Below, piece after piece: positions 54,309 through 63,514 of a stretch of DNA of 64,000 nucleotides. The notes under the pieces are model-generated. The model worked only from the letters and a program-made list of their open reading frames with translations. It was not told the DNA's origin and searched no databases. Positions within the stretch are counted from its first letter, which is position 1. Each line of letters begins with the position of its first letter. Origin of the DNA: Actinophytocola sp. (GTDB lineage: Bacteria; Actinomycetota; Actinomycetes; Mycobacteriales; Pseudonocardiaceae); assembly GCF_009379765.1 (NCBI RefSeq), contig NZ_WHTD01000004.1, positions 41,097 to 105,096 of the forward strand, in the 5' to 3' direction. The position numbers were made by a program, and so were the translations under genes.

Positions 54309-54896
54309 TCAGTGGAAGCGGACTCGGTGCAGGAGGCGGTCGATCAGATCCGGCAGTGCGAACTCGCCGGCCTGCTCGAGCCACAGCGCGCCCGCCGTCC
54401 GCACCGTCGCCAGGAACGTCGCGGCCATCAGCCGGGCCACCTCCAGGTCGAGGTCGCCCCGGGTGAGCAGCACCTCGGCCAGGTCGCGCTCCAACGCCAT
54501 CTGGTCGGCCGCCTGCCGGGCCAGCAGCGACGGATGCCTGCGCAGCAGCCGTAGCTGCGCCACCCAGTCCGGGTCCGGCAGGGTCAGGTGTCCGTACAGC
54601 TCACCCGCCGCCCGCCGCAGCGCGAGCCACGGCTTCTCGGCCGCCGGCCGCCTGCGGACCAGGTCCAGCATCTGGTGGGTCCGCTCGCGGTCCGCGTGCA
54701 GGACCGCATCCTCCTTGTTCGCGAAGTAGTTCGAGAACGTCCGCCGCGAGACGCCGACCGAGTCCGCGATGTCCTCGATCGTCACGCTGTCCAGCCCGCC
54801 GGCCATCGCGAGGCGCAGGGCGGCCTCGTGCAGGGACAGCCTGGTCGCGGCCTTCTTGCGCTCACGGAGCGGGCTCACGGACTCCACAGTGCTCAC
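54309..54896 (-). CDS. TetR-family transcriptional regulator
   Basis: This 195-residue regulator has a TetR HTH (TRLSLHEAALRLAMAGGLDS, then SVGVSRRTFSNYFANKEDAV) and helical C-terminal domain with a late MAATFLATVRTAGALW helix. The GTG at 54896 is listed, but GTG 54878 with GGAG before it is plausible. It is divergent from the DHA2 pump gene over a region with paired GTGCAA-type dyads and is its likely repressor. Confidence 0.87.
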   Translation of the reverse strand: MSTVESVSPLRERKKAATRLSLHEAALRLAMAGGLDSVTIEDIADSVGVSRRTFSNYFANKEDAVLHADRERTHQMLDLVRRRPAAEKPWLALRRAAGELYGHLTLPDPDWVAQLRLLRRHPSLLARQAADQMALERDLAEVLLTRGDLDLEVARLMAATFLATVRTAGALWLEQAGEFALPDLIDRLLHRVRFH

Positions 54897-54922
54897 CCTA
54901 TCGGTGGTGGTAAGTTCCTGTT

Positions 54923-54954
54923 GTGCAATTTTGCACTCTGCGCAAGAATTGTGC
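54923..54954. promoter_or_regulatory. Two dyads between TetR and DHA2 pump genes
   Basis: GTGCAATTTTGCAC at 54923-54936 has perfect 6-bp arms around TT; GCGCAAGAATTGTGC at 54940-54954 is the same pattern with one mismatch. Both lie in the 91-base gap between divergent starts, 33 and more bases before the pump ATG. They are likely TetR operators. Confidence 0.65.
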
Positions 54955-54987
54955 CAAACGGGTACTCGAGGAGGAGGCAGGAAGGGA

Positions 54988-56556
54988 ATGGCCGAGGGGA
55001 ACGCGGCTGACGAGGTGATGCCCCGCCGGCAGGTGCTGGAGTCACTGAGCGGCCTGCTGCTGGTGCTGTTCGTCGCGATGATCAGCTCGACCGTGGTGTC
55101 CACGGCGCTGCCGCTGATCATCGGCTCGCTCAACGGGTCGCAGGCCCAGTACACCTGGGTGGTCACCGCGACCCTGCTGACCGCGACCGCGAGCACGCCC
55201 ATCTGGGGCAAGCTCGCCGACCTGTTCAACAAGAAGTCGCTCGTCCAGATCGCGATCGTGGTCTTCGTGCTCGGCTCTGTGGCCGCGGGCTTCGCGCAGA
55301 ACGCCGAGCAGCTCATCGCCGCCCGCGCGTTCCAGGGCCTGGGCGTCGGCGGCCTGCAGGCGCTGGTCCAGGTCGTGATCGCGGCGATCATCCCGCCTCG
55401 CGAGCGCGGCCGGTACAACGGCTACCTCGGCGCCGTGATGGCCGTGGCGACCGTCGGCGGCCCGCTGCTCGGCGGTCTCATCGTCGACGTGCCGTGGATG
55501 GGCTGGCGGTGGTGCTTCTTCGTCGGCGTGCCGATCGCGCTGGTCGCGTTCATCGTGCTGCAGAAGACGCTGCACCTGGAGACCATCCGCCGCCAGAACG
55601 TGCACGTGGACTACGCGGGCGCCGCACTCATCGCGGTCGGCGTGAGCGACCTGCTGATCTGGGTGTCCTTCGTGGGCAACTCCTTCGACTGGATGTCGTG
55701 GCAGTCCGCGGCCATGGTCATCGGCGGCGTGCTCGTGCTCGGCACAGCGGTGATCGTCGAGTCCCGGGTGCGCGAACCCGTGGTGCCGCTGCACATCGTG
55801 CGCACCCGCACCGCCGCGCTCGCGATCGTCGCCAGCCTCGCGGTCGGCCTCGCCATGTTCGGCGGCGCGGTGTTCCTCGGCCAGTACTTCCAGGTCGGCC
55901 GCGGCTACACGCCCACCGAGGCGGGTCTGCTGACCATCCCGCTGATGGCCGGCGTGTTCGTGGCGTCCACGGTGGTCGGCCGGATCATCAGCCGCACCGG
56001 GGTGATCAAGCCCTACATCGTGGCCGGCGCCGTCATCCTGGTGATCGGGTTCCTCGGGCTCGGCATGATCGACCACGACACGTCGCTGTGGCTCGTGGGC
56101 GGCGGGATGGCACTCGCCGGCACCGGAGTCGGCATGACCATGCAGAACCTGGTGCTCGTGGTGCAGAACTCGGTCGCACTGCGCGATCTCGGCGCGGCCA
56201 GCGCGTCGGTCACGTTCTTCCGCTCCCTCGGCGGCACGATCGGCGTGTCGGTGCTCGGCGCGGTGCTGGCCAACCGGGTCACCGCCGACCTCACCGCCGC
56301 GCTCGGCGGGCACGGGCTCACGTCCGGCGGCGGGAACACCAGCGCGCTGAATCTGGCCGCGCTGCCGCCGGAGATCCAGCACGTGGTGCGCACCGTGTAC
56401 GGCGACGCGACCGCGCACATCTTCCTGATCTCGGCGGCCGCGGCGGTGGTCGGTGTCATCGCGGCGCTGCTGCTCAAGCCGATTACCCTGCGCACCACGA
56501 TCGACCTCGAGAAGGTGAAGCAGGACGACCCGGTGTCCGACCCGATCGTGGGATAG
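54988..56556 (+). CDS. DHA2-family MFS drug exporter (14 helices)
   Basis: This 522-residue membrane protein is of the EmrB/QacA type, with about 14 hydrophobic helices. Motif A-like GKLADLFNKKSLV occurs after helix 2, QGLGVGGLQALVQVVIAAII marks motif C-like glycines. GAAGGGA lies directly before the ATG. It probably exports a hydrophobic or toxic compound and is induced through the divergent TetR protein. The substrate is unknown. Confidence 0.88.
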   Translation: MAEGNAADEVMPRRQVLESLSGLLLVLFVAMISSTVVSTALPLIIGSLNGSQAQYTWVVTATLLTATASTPIWGKLADLFNKKSLVQIAIVVFVLGSVAAGFAQNAEQLIAARAFQGLGVGGLQALVQVVIAAIIPPRERGRYNGYLGAVMAVATVGGPLLGGLIVDVPWMGWRWCFFVGVPIALVAFIVLQKTLHLETIRRQNVHVDYAGAALIAVGVSDLLIWVSFVGNSFDWMSWQSAAMVIGGVLVLGTAVIVESRVREPVVPLHIVRTRTAALAIVASLAVGLAMFGGAVFLGQYFQVGRGYTPTEAGLLTIPLMAGVFVASTVVGRIISRTGVIKPYIVAGAVILVIGFLGLGMIDHDTSLWLVGGGMALAGTGVGMTMQNLVLVVQNSVALRDLGAASASVTFFRSLGGTIGVSVLGAVLANRVTADLTAALGGHGLTSGGGNTSALNLAALPPEIQHVVRTVYGDATAHIFLISAAAAVVGVIAALLLKPITLRTTIDLEKVKQDDPVSDPIVG

Positions 56557-56566
56557 GTGGTTGTTC

Positions 56567-57061
56567 GTGGGTGGCGGTGCGGCCGACCTGGGCGAGCCCT
56601 CCCGGGCGTACGAGCCGACGGTGGAACGGTTCGGCCCCCCGTCGGGGCCGGGGCGGACCATCCTCGTCGGCGTCGACGGCAGCGACACCGCGATGCGGGC
56701 CGCGGCCTACGCGTTCGGCCTCGCCCGGCGCCAGGGCTGCCGGCTGCTGGTGGCCTTCGTCGCGACCCGGTCGGGGCTCACCCTGACCGGGCCGGCGGCC
56801 GCGTTCGAGCTCCGTACCCAGCAACAGCTGCGCGAGGAGCTGAGCGCGCATGTCCGGTCGGCCGCGGAGGAGCTGGGTGTGCCGGTGACGTTCCTGATGG
56901 TGCACGGCGACCCGGTGACGGCCCTGCGTGACGCGGCGGACTGCACCCATGCGGACACCGTGGTGGTCGGCGCGTCGACCAGCGCGGGCCACCGGTTCGC
57001 CGGCTCGGTGGCGAACCGGTTGATCAAGGCAGGCCACTGGCCGGTGGTCGTGGTCCCCTGA
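56567..57061 (+). CDS. Universal stress protein
   Basis: This 164-residue UspA-fold protein has ILVGVDGSDTAMRAAAYAFG at the start, VHGDPVTALRDAAD and the ATP-binding GASTSAGHRFAGSVANRLI (usual G-2x-G-9x-G-S/T). AGGTGG lies six bases before the GTG at 56567; TTG 56561 is a worse alternative. It follows the exporter gene by ten bases and may be co-transcribed with it. Universal stress proteins help survive starvation or oxygen stress. Confidence 0.85.
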   Translation: MGGGAADLGEPSRAYEPTVERFGPPSGPGRTILVGVDGSDTAMRAAAYAFGLARRQGCRLLVAFVATRSGLTLTGPAAAFELRTQQQLREELSAHVRSAAEELGVPVTFLMVHGDPVTALRDAADCTHADTVVVGASTSAGHRFAGSVANRLIKAGHWPVVVVP

Positions 57062-57139
57062 CCCGTTTGTTGGAAACTCACGATCTACTGATGCGATGGG
57101 TTATCGTTAACCTACGCAGCGTCGAGGAGGTCGGGTCCG

Positions 57140-58255
57140 ATGGGACGTGGTCGGGTGTTCCGGTGGTTTGCGGCGGTGCTCCTGGTGGCGGGAGCGGTCA
57201 CGGCGACCAGGGGCGCGGCCGGCGCGGTCGACGCCGTGGACGCCGAGGTGATGGCCTTCGCGCGGCAGGCGGCCGGGCAGCGGGTCGTCTACTCCTACCC
57301 GGGGCTCACCCCGCCGGAGAGCCTGCTCGCCCGGATCCGCGCGGGCGAGGCGGCGGGCGTGATCTTCTTCGGCGAGAACGTGTCCAGCCTGACGCAGATC
57401 TCGGGGGTCGTGGCGCAGCTCCGGGCCGCGGCCGCGCAGAGCCCGGCGCAGGAGCCGTTGCTGCTCATGACCGACCAGGAGGGCGGCCAGATCCGCAGGC
57501 TGCCCGGCGAGCCCGCGTTGTCGCACAAGGACATCGGTCAGTCCGCCAACCCCGGCGCGGCGGCCACGAACGCCGGCCACGGTGCGGGGCAGAACCTCGC
57601 CGGTGTCGACATGAACGTGAACCTGGCGCCGGTGCTCGATGTCTTCCACGCGCCGGGTGACCTGATGGACCAGTACGAGCGGTCGTTCAGCTCGGACTCG
57701 TCCGCGGTGAGCACGCTCGGCGCCAACTACGTGCGCGCGCAGCAGGCCGAGGGCGTGGCCGCCACCGTGAAGCACTTTCCCGGCCTCGGCACGGCGAACG
57801 CGGCCGACAACACCGACACCCGCCCGGTCACGCTGAACGTCTCACTGTCCACTTTGCGCAGTGTGCACGAGGCGCCGTACCAGGCGTCGATCTCCGCAGG
57901 GGCCAAGCTCGTGATGCTGTCCTGGGCGGTCTACCCGGCGCTGGACTCCCGCCCGGCCGGGCTGTCCTCCGTGGTAGTCCGGCAGGAACTGCGCTCCCGC
58001 AACGGGTTCACCGGCGTCACGGTCTCCGACGCGCTCGAGGCGGGTGCCCTGCGCGACTACGGCTCGACCGGCAACCGCGCGGTGCTCGCCGCCCAGGCGG
58101 GCGTCGACCTGATCCTGGCCTCGGCCCGGGACGTGAACCAGGGTGACCAGGCAGCCGACGCCCTGGCCGACGCGCTCGCCGACGGCACCCTCGACAGCGG
58201 GGCCTTCGGCGACGCGCTGGCCAGGGTCAACACCCTGCGCGCCGGACTGTCCTAG
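57140..58255 (+). CDS. Secreted GH3 glycosidase (NagZ/beta-N-acetylhexosaminidase type)
   Basis: This 371-residue protein has a signal peptide (residues 1-29) and a single GH3 TIM-barrel domain: MTDQEGGQIRRLPG, VKHFPGLGTANA (the NagZ loop KHFPGxG), and the nucleophile loop TVSDALEAGAL. Such secreted NagZ relatives cleave beta-N-acetylglucosamine from cell-wall or chitin fragments. The usual Asp-His dyad histidine (KHFPGHG) is replaced here (KHFPGLG), so activity may differ. GGAGG lies about nine bases before the ATG. Confidence 0.82.
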   Translation: MGRGRVFRWFAAVLLVAGAVTATRGAAGAVDAVDAEVMAFARQAAGQRVVYSYPGLTPPESLLARIRAGEAAGVIFFGENVSSLTQISGVVAQLRAAAAQSPAQEPLLLMTDQEGGQIRRLPGEPALSHKDIGQSANPGAAATNAGHGAGQNLAGVDMNVNLAPVLDVFHAPGDLMDQYERSFSSDSSAVSTLGANYVRAQQAEGVAATVKHFPGLGTANAADNTDTRPVTLNVSLSTLRSVHEAPYQASISAGAKLVMLSWAVYPALDSRPAGLSSVVVRQELRSRNGFTGVTVSDALEAGALRDYGSTGNRAVLAAQAGVDLILASARDVNQGDQAADALADALADGTLDSGAFGDALARVNTLRAGLS

Positions 58256-58273
58256 GTCCGTACCCTGGGCGGC

Positions 58274-58699
58274 ATGGCTCTCGATGATCTTCCCCGGGTC
58301 GAGTTCGCGTTCCCCGGGCCGCTGCGCGACCAGCTCGTGGCCGCGATCCTGTCCGGCGCGAAGACCTCGACCTCCGGCCTGGTGATGGACTACGAGCGCG
58401 AGAACGAGCCGCTGCCGGTGGCCGGCCAGCGGCTCGCGATCGTGGACTCCGCGGACCGGCGGGTCGCCGAGATCGAGGTGACCGAGGTGCGCGTGGTCCG
58501 GCTCGCCGACGTCGACCTGCGGCACGCCGTGGACGAGGGCGAGGGCTACGAGTCCGTCGCGCAGTGGCGGGCCGGGCACGAACGGTTCTGGCACGGCCCG
58601 GAGGTGCGCGCGGAGCTCGGCGACTCCGGGTTCACCGTTCACGATGACACCCTGGTGGTCGCCGAGCGGTTCCGGCTGGTGCGCGCCGCGACCGGCTAG
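58274..58699 (+). CDS. ASCH-domain protein
   Basis: This 141-residue protein has the ASCH fold (PUA-like): VAAILSGAKTSTSGLVMDYE, GQRLAIVDSADRRVAEIEVT and the EGYESVAQWRAGHERFW helix. ASCH proteins are thought to bind RNA and some are nucleoside-modifying amidohydrolases. The family-level role is inferred only. It follows the GH3 gene and overlaps the convergent MMPL stop by CTAG. Confidence 0.82.
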   Translation: MALDDLPRVEFAFPGPLRDQLVAAILSGAKTSTSGLVMDYERENEPLPVAGQRLAIVDSADRRVAEIEVTEVRVVRLADVDLRHAVDEGEGYESVAQWRAGHERFWHGPEVRAELGDSGFTVHDDTLVVAERFRLVRAATG

Positions 58700-60885
58700 A
58701 CCGGCACCGGGGTCCGGTCCGGCTGGTCCTCGCGCGGCGGCTCGGCGAGCCGCTCGCCCTCGACGTCCACGTTGGGCAGCACCCGGTCCAGCCTGCGGGG
58801 CAGCCACCAGGCGCGCCTGCCGAGCAGCGACATCACCGCGGGCACGATCGTCATCCGGACGACGAACGCGTCCACCGCGACACCGACCGCGAGCGCGAAG
58901 CCGATCGACTGGATCAGCGTGTCCTCGGCGAAGATGAACCCGGCGAACACGCTCGTCATGATCAGCGCGGCGGCCACCACGACGCGGGCGCCGTGCCGGA
59001 AGCCGGCCACCATCGCCTCGCCCGCGGGCGCGCCGTGCACGTACTCCTCGCGCATCCTGGTCACCAGGAACACCTGGTAGTCCATCGCGAGTCCGAAGAG
59101 GACACCGATCAGCAGGATCGGCAGCATGCTCATGATCGGCCCGATGCTCTCCACGCCGAGCGCGTCGGCGAGCCAACCCCACTGGAACACCGCGACCACC
59201 GCGCCGAACGTCGCGGCGACCGAGGCGAGGAAGCCCAGCGTCGCCTTGAGCGGCACGATCACCGAGCGGAACACCAGCATCAGCAACAGGAACGCGAGCC
59301 CGACGATCAGCGCGAGGTAAGGGACCATCGCGCCGGCGAGCTTGTCGGAGACGTCGATGTTGGCTGCGGTCTGGCCGGTCACCGAGATCTCCGCGCCGGT
59401 CGTGTCGTGCAGCGTGCCGGCGGCCGCGCGGATGTCGGTGACCAGATCCTCCGTGGCGGCGTCGCTCGGACCGGTTCGCGGGATCACCGTCAGCAGCGTG
59501 GTGTCACCGGCGCGGTTGGGCTGCGGCGGCGGGATCGCCGCGACGCCCAGCGCGTCGATCCGCTGCACGGTCTGCTGCACGGCGGCCCGCGGGTCGGTCG
59601 CGTCCGCGGTGTCGACGACGACGGTGAGCGGACCGTTGGCGCCCGGGCCGAAGCCCTTGCTCACGAGCTCGTAGGCCTTGTGCTGGCTGGACTCCGGTGC
59701 GGAGTTGGCGTCGTTGGGCAGGCCGAGCTGCATGCTCGCGGCCGGCACGGCGACCAGCGCGAGGCCGGCGAGCGCGATCAGCAGGGCGGGCACCCGGCGT
59801 CGGGCGACGAGGCGGGCCCAGCGCTCGCCCATGCTGGTCCGGCCCGGCTTGGGCCCACCGCGCAGGCCACGGATCCGGGCGCCGCGCACCCGGTCACCGG
59901 CGAAGCCGAGGATCGCGGGGAGCAGGGTGATCGCGATGAGGACCGCGACGACGACGGTGATCGCGGCGGCGACCCCCATCTCGCCGAGGAATGGGATGCC
60001 GACGACGGTCAGGCCGGCGAGCGCGACCATCACGGTGAGCCCGGCGAAGACGACGGCCGAGCCCGCGGTGCCGACCGCGCGGCCCGCGGCCCGCTCGTGG
60101 CTCTCGCCGCGGGCCAGCTCGTGGCGGTAGCGGGACACGATGAACAGCGCGTAGTCGATGCCGACCGCGAGGCCGATCATCAGCGCGAGCACCGGGGTGT
60201 TGGCGTTGAGCTCGAGGAAGCCGGACGCGGTGGTGATGCCGGCCATGCCGACGCCGACGCCGACGAGCGCGGTGATCAGCGGGAGCCCGGCGGCGAGCAG
60301 CGAGCCGAACGTGATGACGAGGACGAGCGCGGCGACGAGCACGCCCAGGATCTCGGTGGCGCCGGTCTCGGGCGCGGCACGGGTGGCGTCCCCGCCGAGC
60401 TCGACGGTCAGGCCCGCGTCCTGGCCGGACCGGGCGGCCTGTTCCAGCCCGTCGCGGTCCGCGTCGGTCAGCTCGAACGCCTGCTGGTCGTAGCCGACCT
60501 GAACCAGGGCGACCGTGCCGTCCCGCGAGACGGCCCCTGTCCGGAACGGATCGGCCACCCGGGCGACCTCGGGGGCGTCCTCGATGGCGGCGACCACGCG
60601 CTCGACCGCTGCCTGGTTGGCCGGCGTGGTCAGCGTCTGACCTTCCGGTGCGGCGATCGCGACCCGCGCGGTGCCGCCGCCGATCCCGGCCTCGGGGAAG
60701 GTCGTCTTGAGGTGGTCGATGGCGCGTTGGGCCTCGGTGCCGGGGATGCTCACGGCGTTCGTGAACTGGCCGGACAGGCCGACGGCGCCCAGGCCGAGGA
60801 CGATCAGCAGGGCCGCCCAGACGCCGGTGACCAGCCACCGGCGGCGGAAGGACGCGCGGCCGAGGCGGTAGAGGAATGTCGCCAC
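58696..60885 (-). CDS. MMPL/RND-family membrane exporter
   Basis: This 729-residue MMPL protein has two blocks of membrane helices separated by extracellular domains, with ADRDGLEQAARSG-type loop after helix 1 and AMDYQVFLVTRMREEYVHGAPA near residue 580. The N-terminal GRASFRRRWLVTGVWAALLIV and the MIGLAVGIDYALFIVSRYRHE segment are typical of MmpL proteins. They move lipids or drugs driven by proton flow. It is divergent from a TetR gene across four ordered repeats, its likely operators. Confidence 0.9.
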   Translation of the reverse strand: MATFLYRLGRASFRRRWLVTGVWAALLIVLGLGAVGLSGQFTNAVSIPGTEAQRAIDHLKTTFPEAGIGGGTARVAIAAPEGQTLTTPANQAAVERVVAAIEDAPEVARVADPFRTGAVSRDGTVALVQVGYDQQAFELTDADRDGLEQAARSGQDAGLTVELGGDATRAAPETGATEILGVLVAALVLVITFGSLLAAGLPLITALVGVGVGMAGITTASGFLELNANTPVLALMIGLAVGIDYALFIVSRYRHELARGESHERAAGRAVGTAGSAVVFAGLTVMVALAGLTVVGIPFLGEMGVAAAITVVVAVLIAITLLPAILGFAGDRVRGARIRGLRGGPKPGRTSMGERWARLVARRRVPALLIALAGLALVAVPAASMQLGLPNDANSAPESSQHKAYELVSKGFGPGANGPLTVVVDTADATDPRAAVQQTVQRIDALGVAAIPPPQPNRAGDTTLLTVIPRTGPSDAATEDLVTDIRAAAGTLHDTTGAEISVTGQTAANIDVSDKLAGAMVPYLALIVGLAFLLLMLVFRSVIVPLKATLGFLASVAATFGAVVAVFQWGWLADALGVESIGPIMSMLPILLIGVLFGLAMDYQVFLVTRMREEYVHGAPAGEAMVAGFRHGARVVVAAALIMTSVFAGFIFAEDTLIQSIGFALAVGVAVDAFVVRMTIVPAVMSLLGRRAWWLPRRLDRVLPNVDVEGERLAEPPREDQPDRTPVPV

Positions 60886-60920
60886 CTGTGGACTCCTTCG
60901 TTGATGTGCTCCCTTCCGAA

Positions 60921-61007
60921 GCTAGCCGAACGGCAAGCAGGCGCCAAGCCGATCGGCAAGTTTGTGACTTGCCGCACGGCTAGTTGTCGACTTGTCGAAT
61001 GGCTAGC
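60921..61007. promoter_or_regulatory. Four tandem operator repeats between MMPL and TetR genes
   Basis: Four 18-base copies of an inverted pattern CTTGCCGnnCGGCTAG (either strand) start at 60921, 60943, 60967 and 60990, i.e. 22-24 bases apart. Examples are GCTAGCCGAACGGCAAGC and ACTTGCCGCACGGCTAGT. They fill the space between the divergent MMPL and TetR starts. Near two-turn spacing suggests cooperative TetR binding on one face of DNA. Confidence 0.85.
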
Positions 61008-61045
61008 TGAGAGAGTAGGGTCGAACTCTCAGCGAGGAGGTCACG

Positions 61046-61663
61046 ATGACGGCCATGGCGGCCCGCGACGGTGATACTCGGACCCGGCTGCTCGAGACCG
61101 CGCTGGCGTTGTTCACCAAGCACGGGGTCGAGGGCACGTCGCTGCAGATGATCGCGGACGCGTTGGGCGTCACGAAGGCCGCGGTGTACTACCACTTCAG
61201 GACGAAGGACGAGATCACCGAGGCCGTCGCCGAACCGGCGCTGCGCCGCCTGGGCGCGATCGTGCGTGAGGCCGGTGCGCTGCGGCGACGGGGCGCGCAG
61301 GTCGACCACGTGCTCGCCGGCGTCGTGGACATGGTGATCAGCCACCGCGCGCTCGCGGCGGTGTTCGCCAGCGATCCCGGCGTGGCCAGGGCGCTCGAGC
61401 GGTCGCTGCACGGCGAGGAGAACGTGAAGGACTGCCTGACGGAGCTGCTGGTGGGCCCGGACCCCGACCCGGCGACGGCGGTGGCCGCCCATGTAGCCCT
61501 GGCTGGCATCGCGCTGGCCGGCGGCTCCCCGGCGTTGACCGACCTGCCGGACGATGAGCTGCGCCAGCACCTCATGGAGTCCGGCCGGCGACTGCTGGGC
61601 CGTCCCCGCCGCCGCGGCTCCCACCAACCCGACGACCGGGCGCTGCCCGAGGCGCTCGGGTAG
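61046..61663 (+). CDS. TetR-family transcriptional regulator of the MMPL exporter
   Basis: This 205-residue regulator has a TetR HTH (TRTRLLETALALFTKHGVEG, ALGVTKAAVYYHFRTKDEIT). AGGAGG lies before the ATG. It is divergent from the MMPL gene with four tandem operator copies in between, so autorepression and MMPL control are likely. Its C-terminus runs into the end of a decayed EamA gene on the other strand. Confidence 0.9.
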   Translation: MTAMAARDGDTRTRLLETALALFTKHGVEGTSLQMIADALGVTKAAVYYHFRTKDEITEAVAEPALRRLGAIVREAGALRRRGAQVDHVLAGVVDMVISHRALAAVFASDPGVARALERSLHGEENVKDCLTELLVGPDPDPATAVAAHVALAGIALAGGSPALTDLPDDELRQHLMESGRRLLGRPRRRGSHQPDDRALPEALG

Positions 61664-62408
61664 CACGACGAGCCCGGACAGGACGGGAATGGCGGGGTGG
61701 AGTGAGGACAACACCATGGCGACGGACACCAGCTGATCGCGTGTGGCCAGCAGGTAGGCCACGAGCGCGAGGGTGGCCGCAGCACCCGACAGCGGCCGCG
61801 TCGAGCCGTGCTCTCGCGTTCTCGGCGGGCTCGTCGGTTCGCGCGGTGACGCGCCAGGCGATCGGGAGGACCGCGAGTGTCGCCGTGACGCGGCCGGCCA
61901 GTACCGGCCACAGGCCCGCGTCCGGGGTGGCCTGGGCCAGGTACTGAACCGCGATGGCGAGGCTCGTCAGCAGGCCGTCCGCGGCGCCGGCCTCCGCGCT
62001 CCCGCGGTAGGACACGAGCCACATCGCCGGACTGCCAGCCCCATGCCCACCATGGCGAGCAACGTCGGCCGGTCGTCGAGCACGACGATGCCGACGCGCA
62101 CCGGCATGGTCGGTCCGCCGACCGCGGTCACCGCCACCACCACGCGCATCGCGCCCCGGCTCAGGCCGCGGTACAGGAACGCCATGCCGACCCCGGTGCC
62201 CCACCCCGGACAACGCGCCCCGAGCCAGGCCCGCCACGGTATGGCGCGCCCCGGCAGCAGCGGCGTAAGCAGGAGCATCAGCACGAACCCGCCCGCCTGG
62301 CCGATTAGCGGCGACCACCGCGAACCCCGCCCGCCGGGACAGCAGGCCTCCGGCCAGGTCCGCGATGCCGTAGAGCACCGACGACCCGAGCGAGCAGCGC
62401 TCCCATCA
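61590..62408 (-). pseudogene. EamA/DMT-type transporter gene with several frameshifts
   Basis: Leftward pieces in all three frames spell an EamA transporter: MGALLAR, VLYGIADLAGGLLSRR, IGQAGGFVLMLLLTPLLPG, AIPWRAWLGARCPGWGTGVG, AMWLVSYRGSAEAGAADGLL, and AYLLATRDQLVSVAMVLSSL to GLVGAAAAGTAQQ. At least three shifts interrupt it. The gene follows a MarR gene with the same fate. It may be real decay or low-quality sequence. Confidence 0.7.
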
Positions 62409-62897
62409 GCTCGGCTCGCCTGCTGGCCTCGCCGACCGGGCAGACCGCGTCCGCCGTGCAGGCGGGGCGACCGCACAGGCTCACCCGGTCGTGGAGCTTC
62501 ACCAGCAGCGCGGACAGCGTTCGGCGAGCCGCTCGCGGTCCGTGTCGTCCACATCGGACAGCAAGTCGGCCAGCGGCTCGGCGCGGGCGGCGAGCAGGCG
62601 GCCCGCCGCGTCGACGTCCGGGGCCGTCAAACGGACGCCGACCGCGCGGCCGGCGGTGCCGTGGCGCTGGGCGAGGCCGGCGGCTGTGAGCGAGTCGACC
62701 ATCCGCGCCGCCGCCGACTGGGTCAGGCTGATGCACCGTCCGAGCTCGGTGACGCTCAGGCGGGGGTCGTCGGCGAGGATCACCAGCGCCGCCGCGCCGC
62801 TCACGCCGACCCCGGCCGCCCGGGTCGCGGCCGCCAGCATCAGGTCGGTCACCGCCGGCGGGGTCGCGCCGAGCAGGCTGGCGGGTCGGTCATGCAT
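62405..62897 (-). pseudogene. MarR-family regulator gene with frameshift
   Basis: From ATG 62897 the frame gives the MarR core (ATRAAGVGVSGAAALVILAD, LTQSAAARMVDSLTAAGLAQ) up to TDRERLAER; one missing base near 62515-62520 shifts the frame to LSALLVKLHDRVSLCGRPAC. The cysteine-rich CGRPACTADAVC tail is typical of one MarR subgroup that sits before EamA or MFS exporters. Restored, it would be about 160 residues. It overlaps the start of the EamA remnant. Confidence 0.75.
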
Positions 62898-62962
62898 ACC
62901 CACGCCGCCGCCCGGCCAACGATGGATTTGGTCGAACGAGCAAGTCTCGCTTGGATGAGCCG

Positions 62963-63514
62963 ATGAGAACCGCCCGCCGCGCACAGATCATCGAGGCGGC
63001 CATCGACACGATCGCCGCCGAGGGGCTCGCCCGCGCATCGTTCGCCCGGATCGCCCGCACCGCGGGGCTGTCCAGTACCGGCCTCATCTCCTACCACTTC
63101 GCCGGCAAGCAGGAGCTCATGGACGAGGTCGTCCGGCTCGTGGCCGCGGAGTTCGCCGCGTTCGTCGAGGAACGCAGGGACGCCGAGGCCGGGCCGGCGG
63201 CAGAGCTCCGCGCGTTCATCGCCGCCAACGTCGAGTTCGCCAGCAAGCACCGCACCCGGCTGCTCGCCGCCCTCGACGTCGCCCGCGCCGAGCGCAAGCC
63301 GGCGTTCCAGGTGGACCTGCCCGGCCTGGCAGGGCTCCTGCGGGCCGGGCAGCGCCACGGCGAGTTCCGCTTCTTCGACGTCGACGTGATGGCGATAGCC
63401 GTCCAGTCGGTGCTGGACGGCGTGCTCAACCGGCTCGCCGCCGACCAGGACGCCGACCTCGGCGCCTACACCGAGGAGCTCGCCACCTTGTTCGAGCTCG
63501 CCACCTGCGGCTAG
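62963..63514 (+). CDS. TetR-family transcriptional regulator
   Basis: This 183-residue regulator has a TetR HTH (RRAQIIEAAIDTIAAEGLAR, then GLSSTGLISYHFAGKQELMD) and an all-helical ligand domain. The ATG at 62963 is preferred over TTG 62951. It is divergent from the broken MarR-EamA pair; its targets are unknown. It is followed by the leader of the second 13E12 gene. The 63515-63710 gap shows no gene. Confidence 0.85.
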   Translation: MRTARRAQIIEAAIDTIAAEGLARASFARIARTAGLSSTGLISYHFAGKQELMDEVVRLVAAEFAAFVEERRDAEAGPAAELRAFIAANVEFASKHRTRLLAALDVARAERKPAFQVDLPGLAGLLRAGQRHGEFRFFDVDVMAIAVQSVLDGVLNRLAADQDADLGAYTEELATLFELATCG

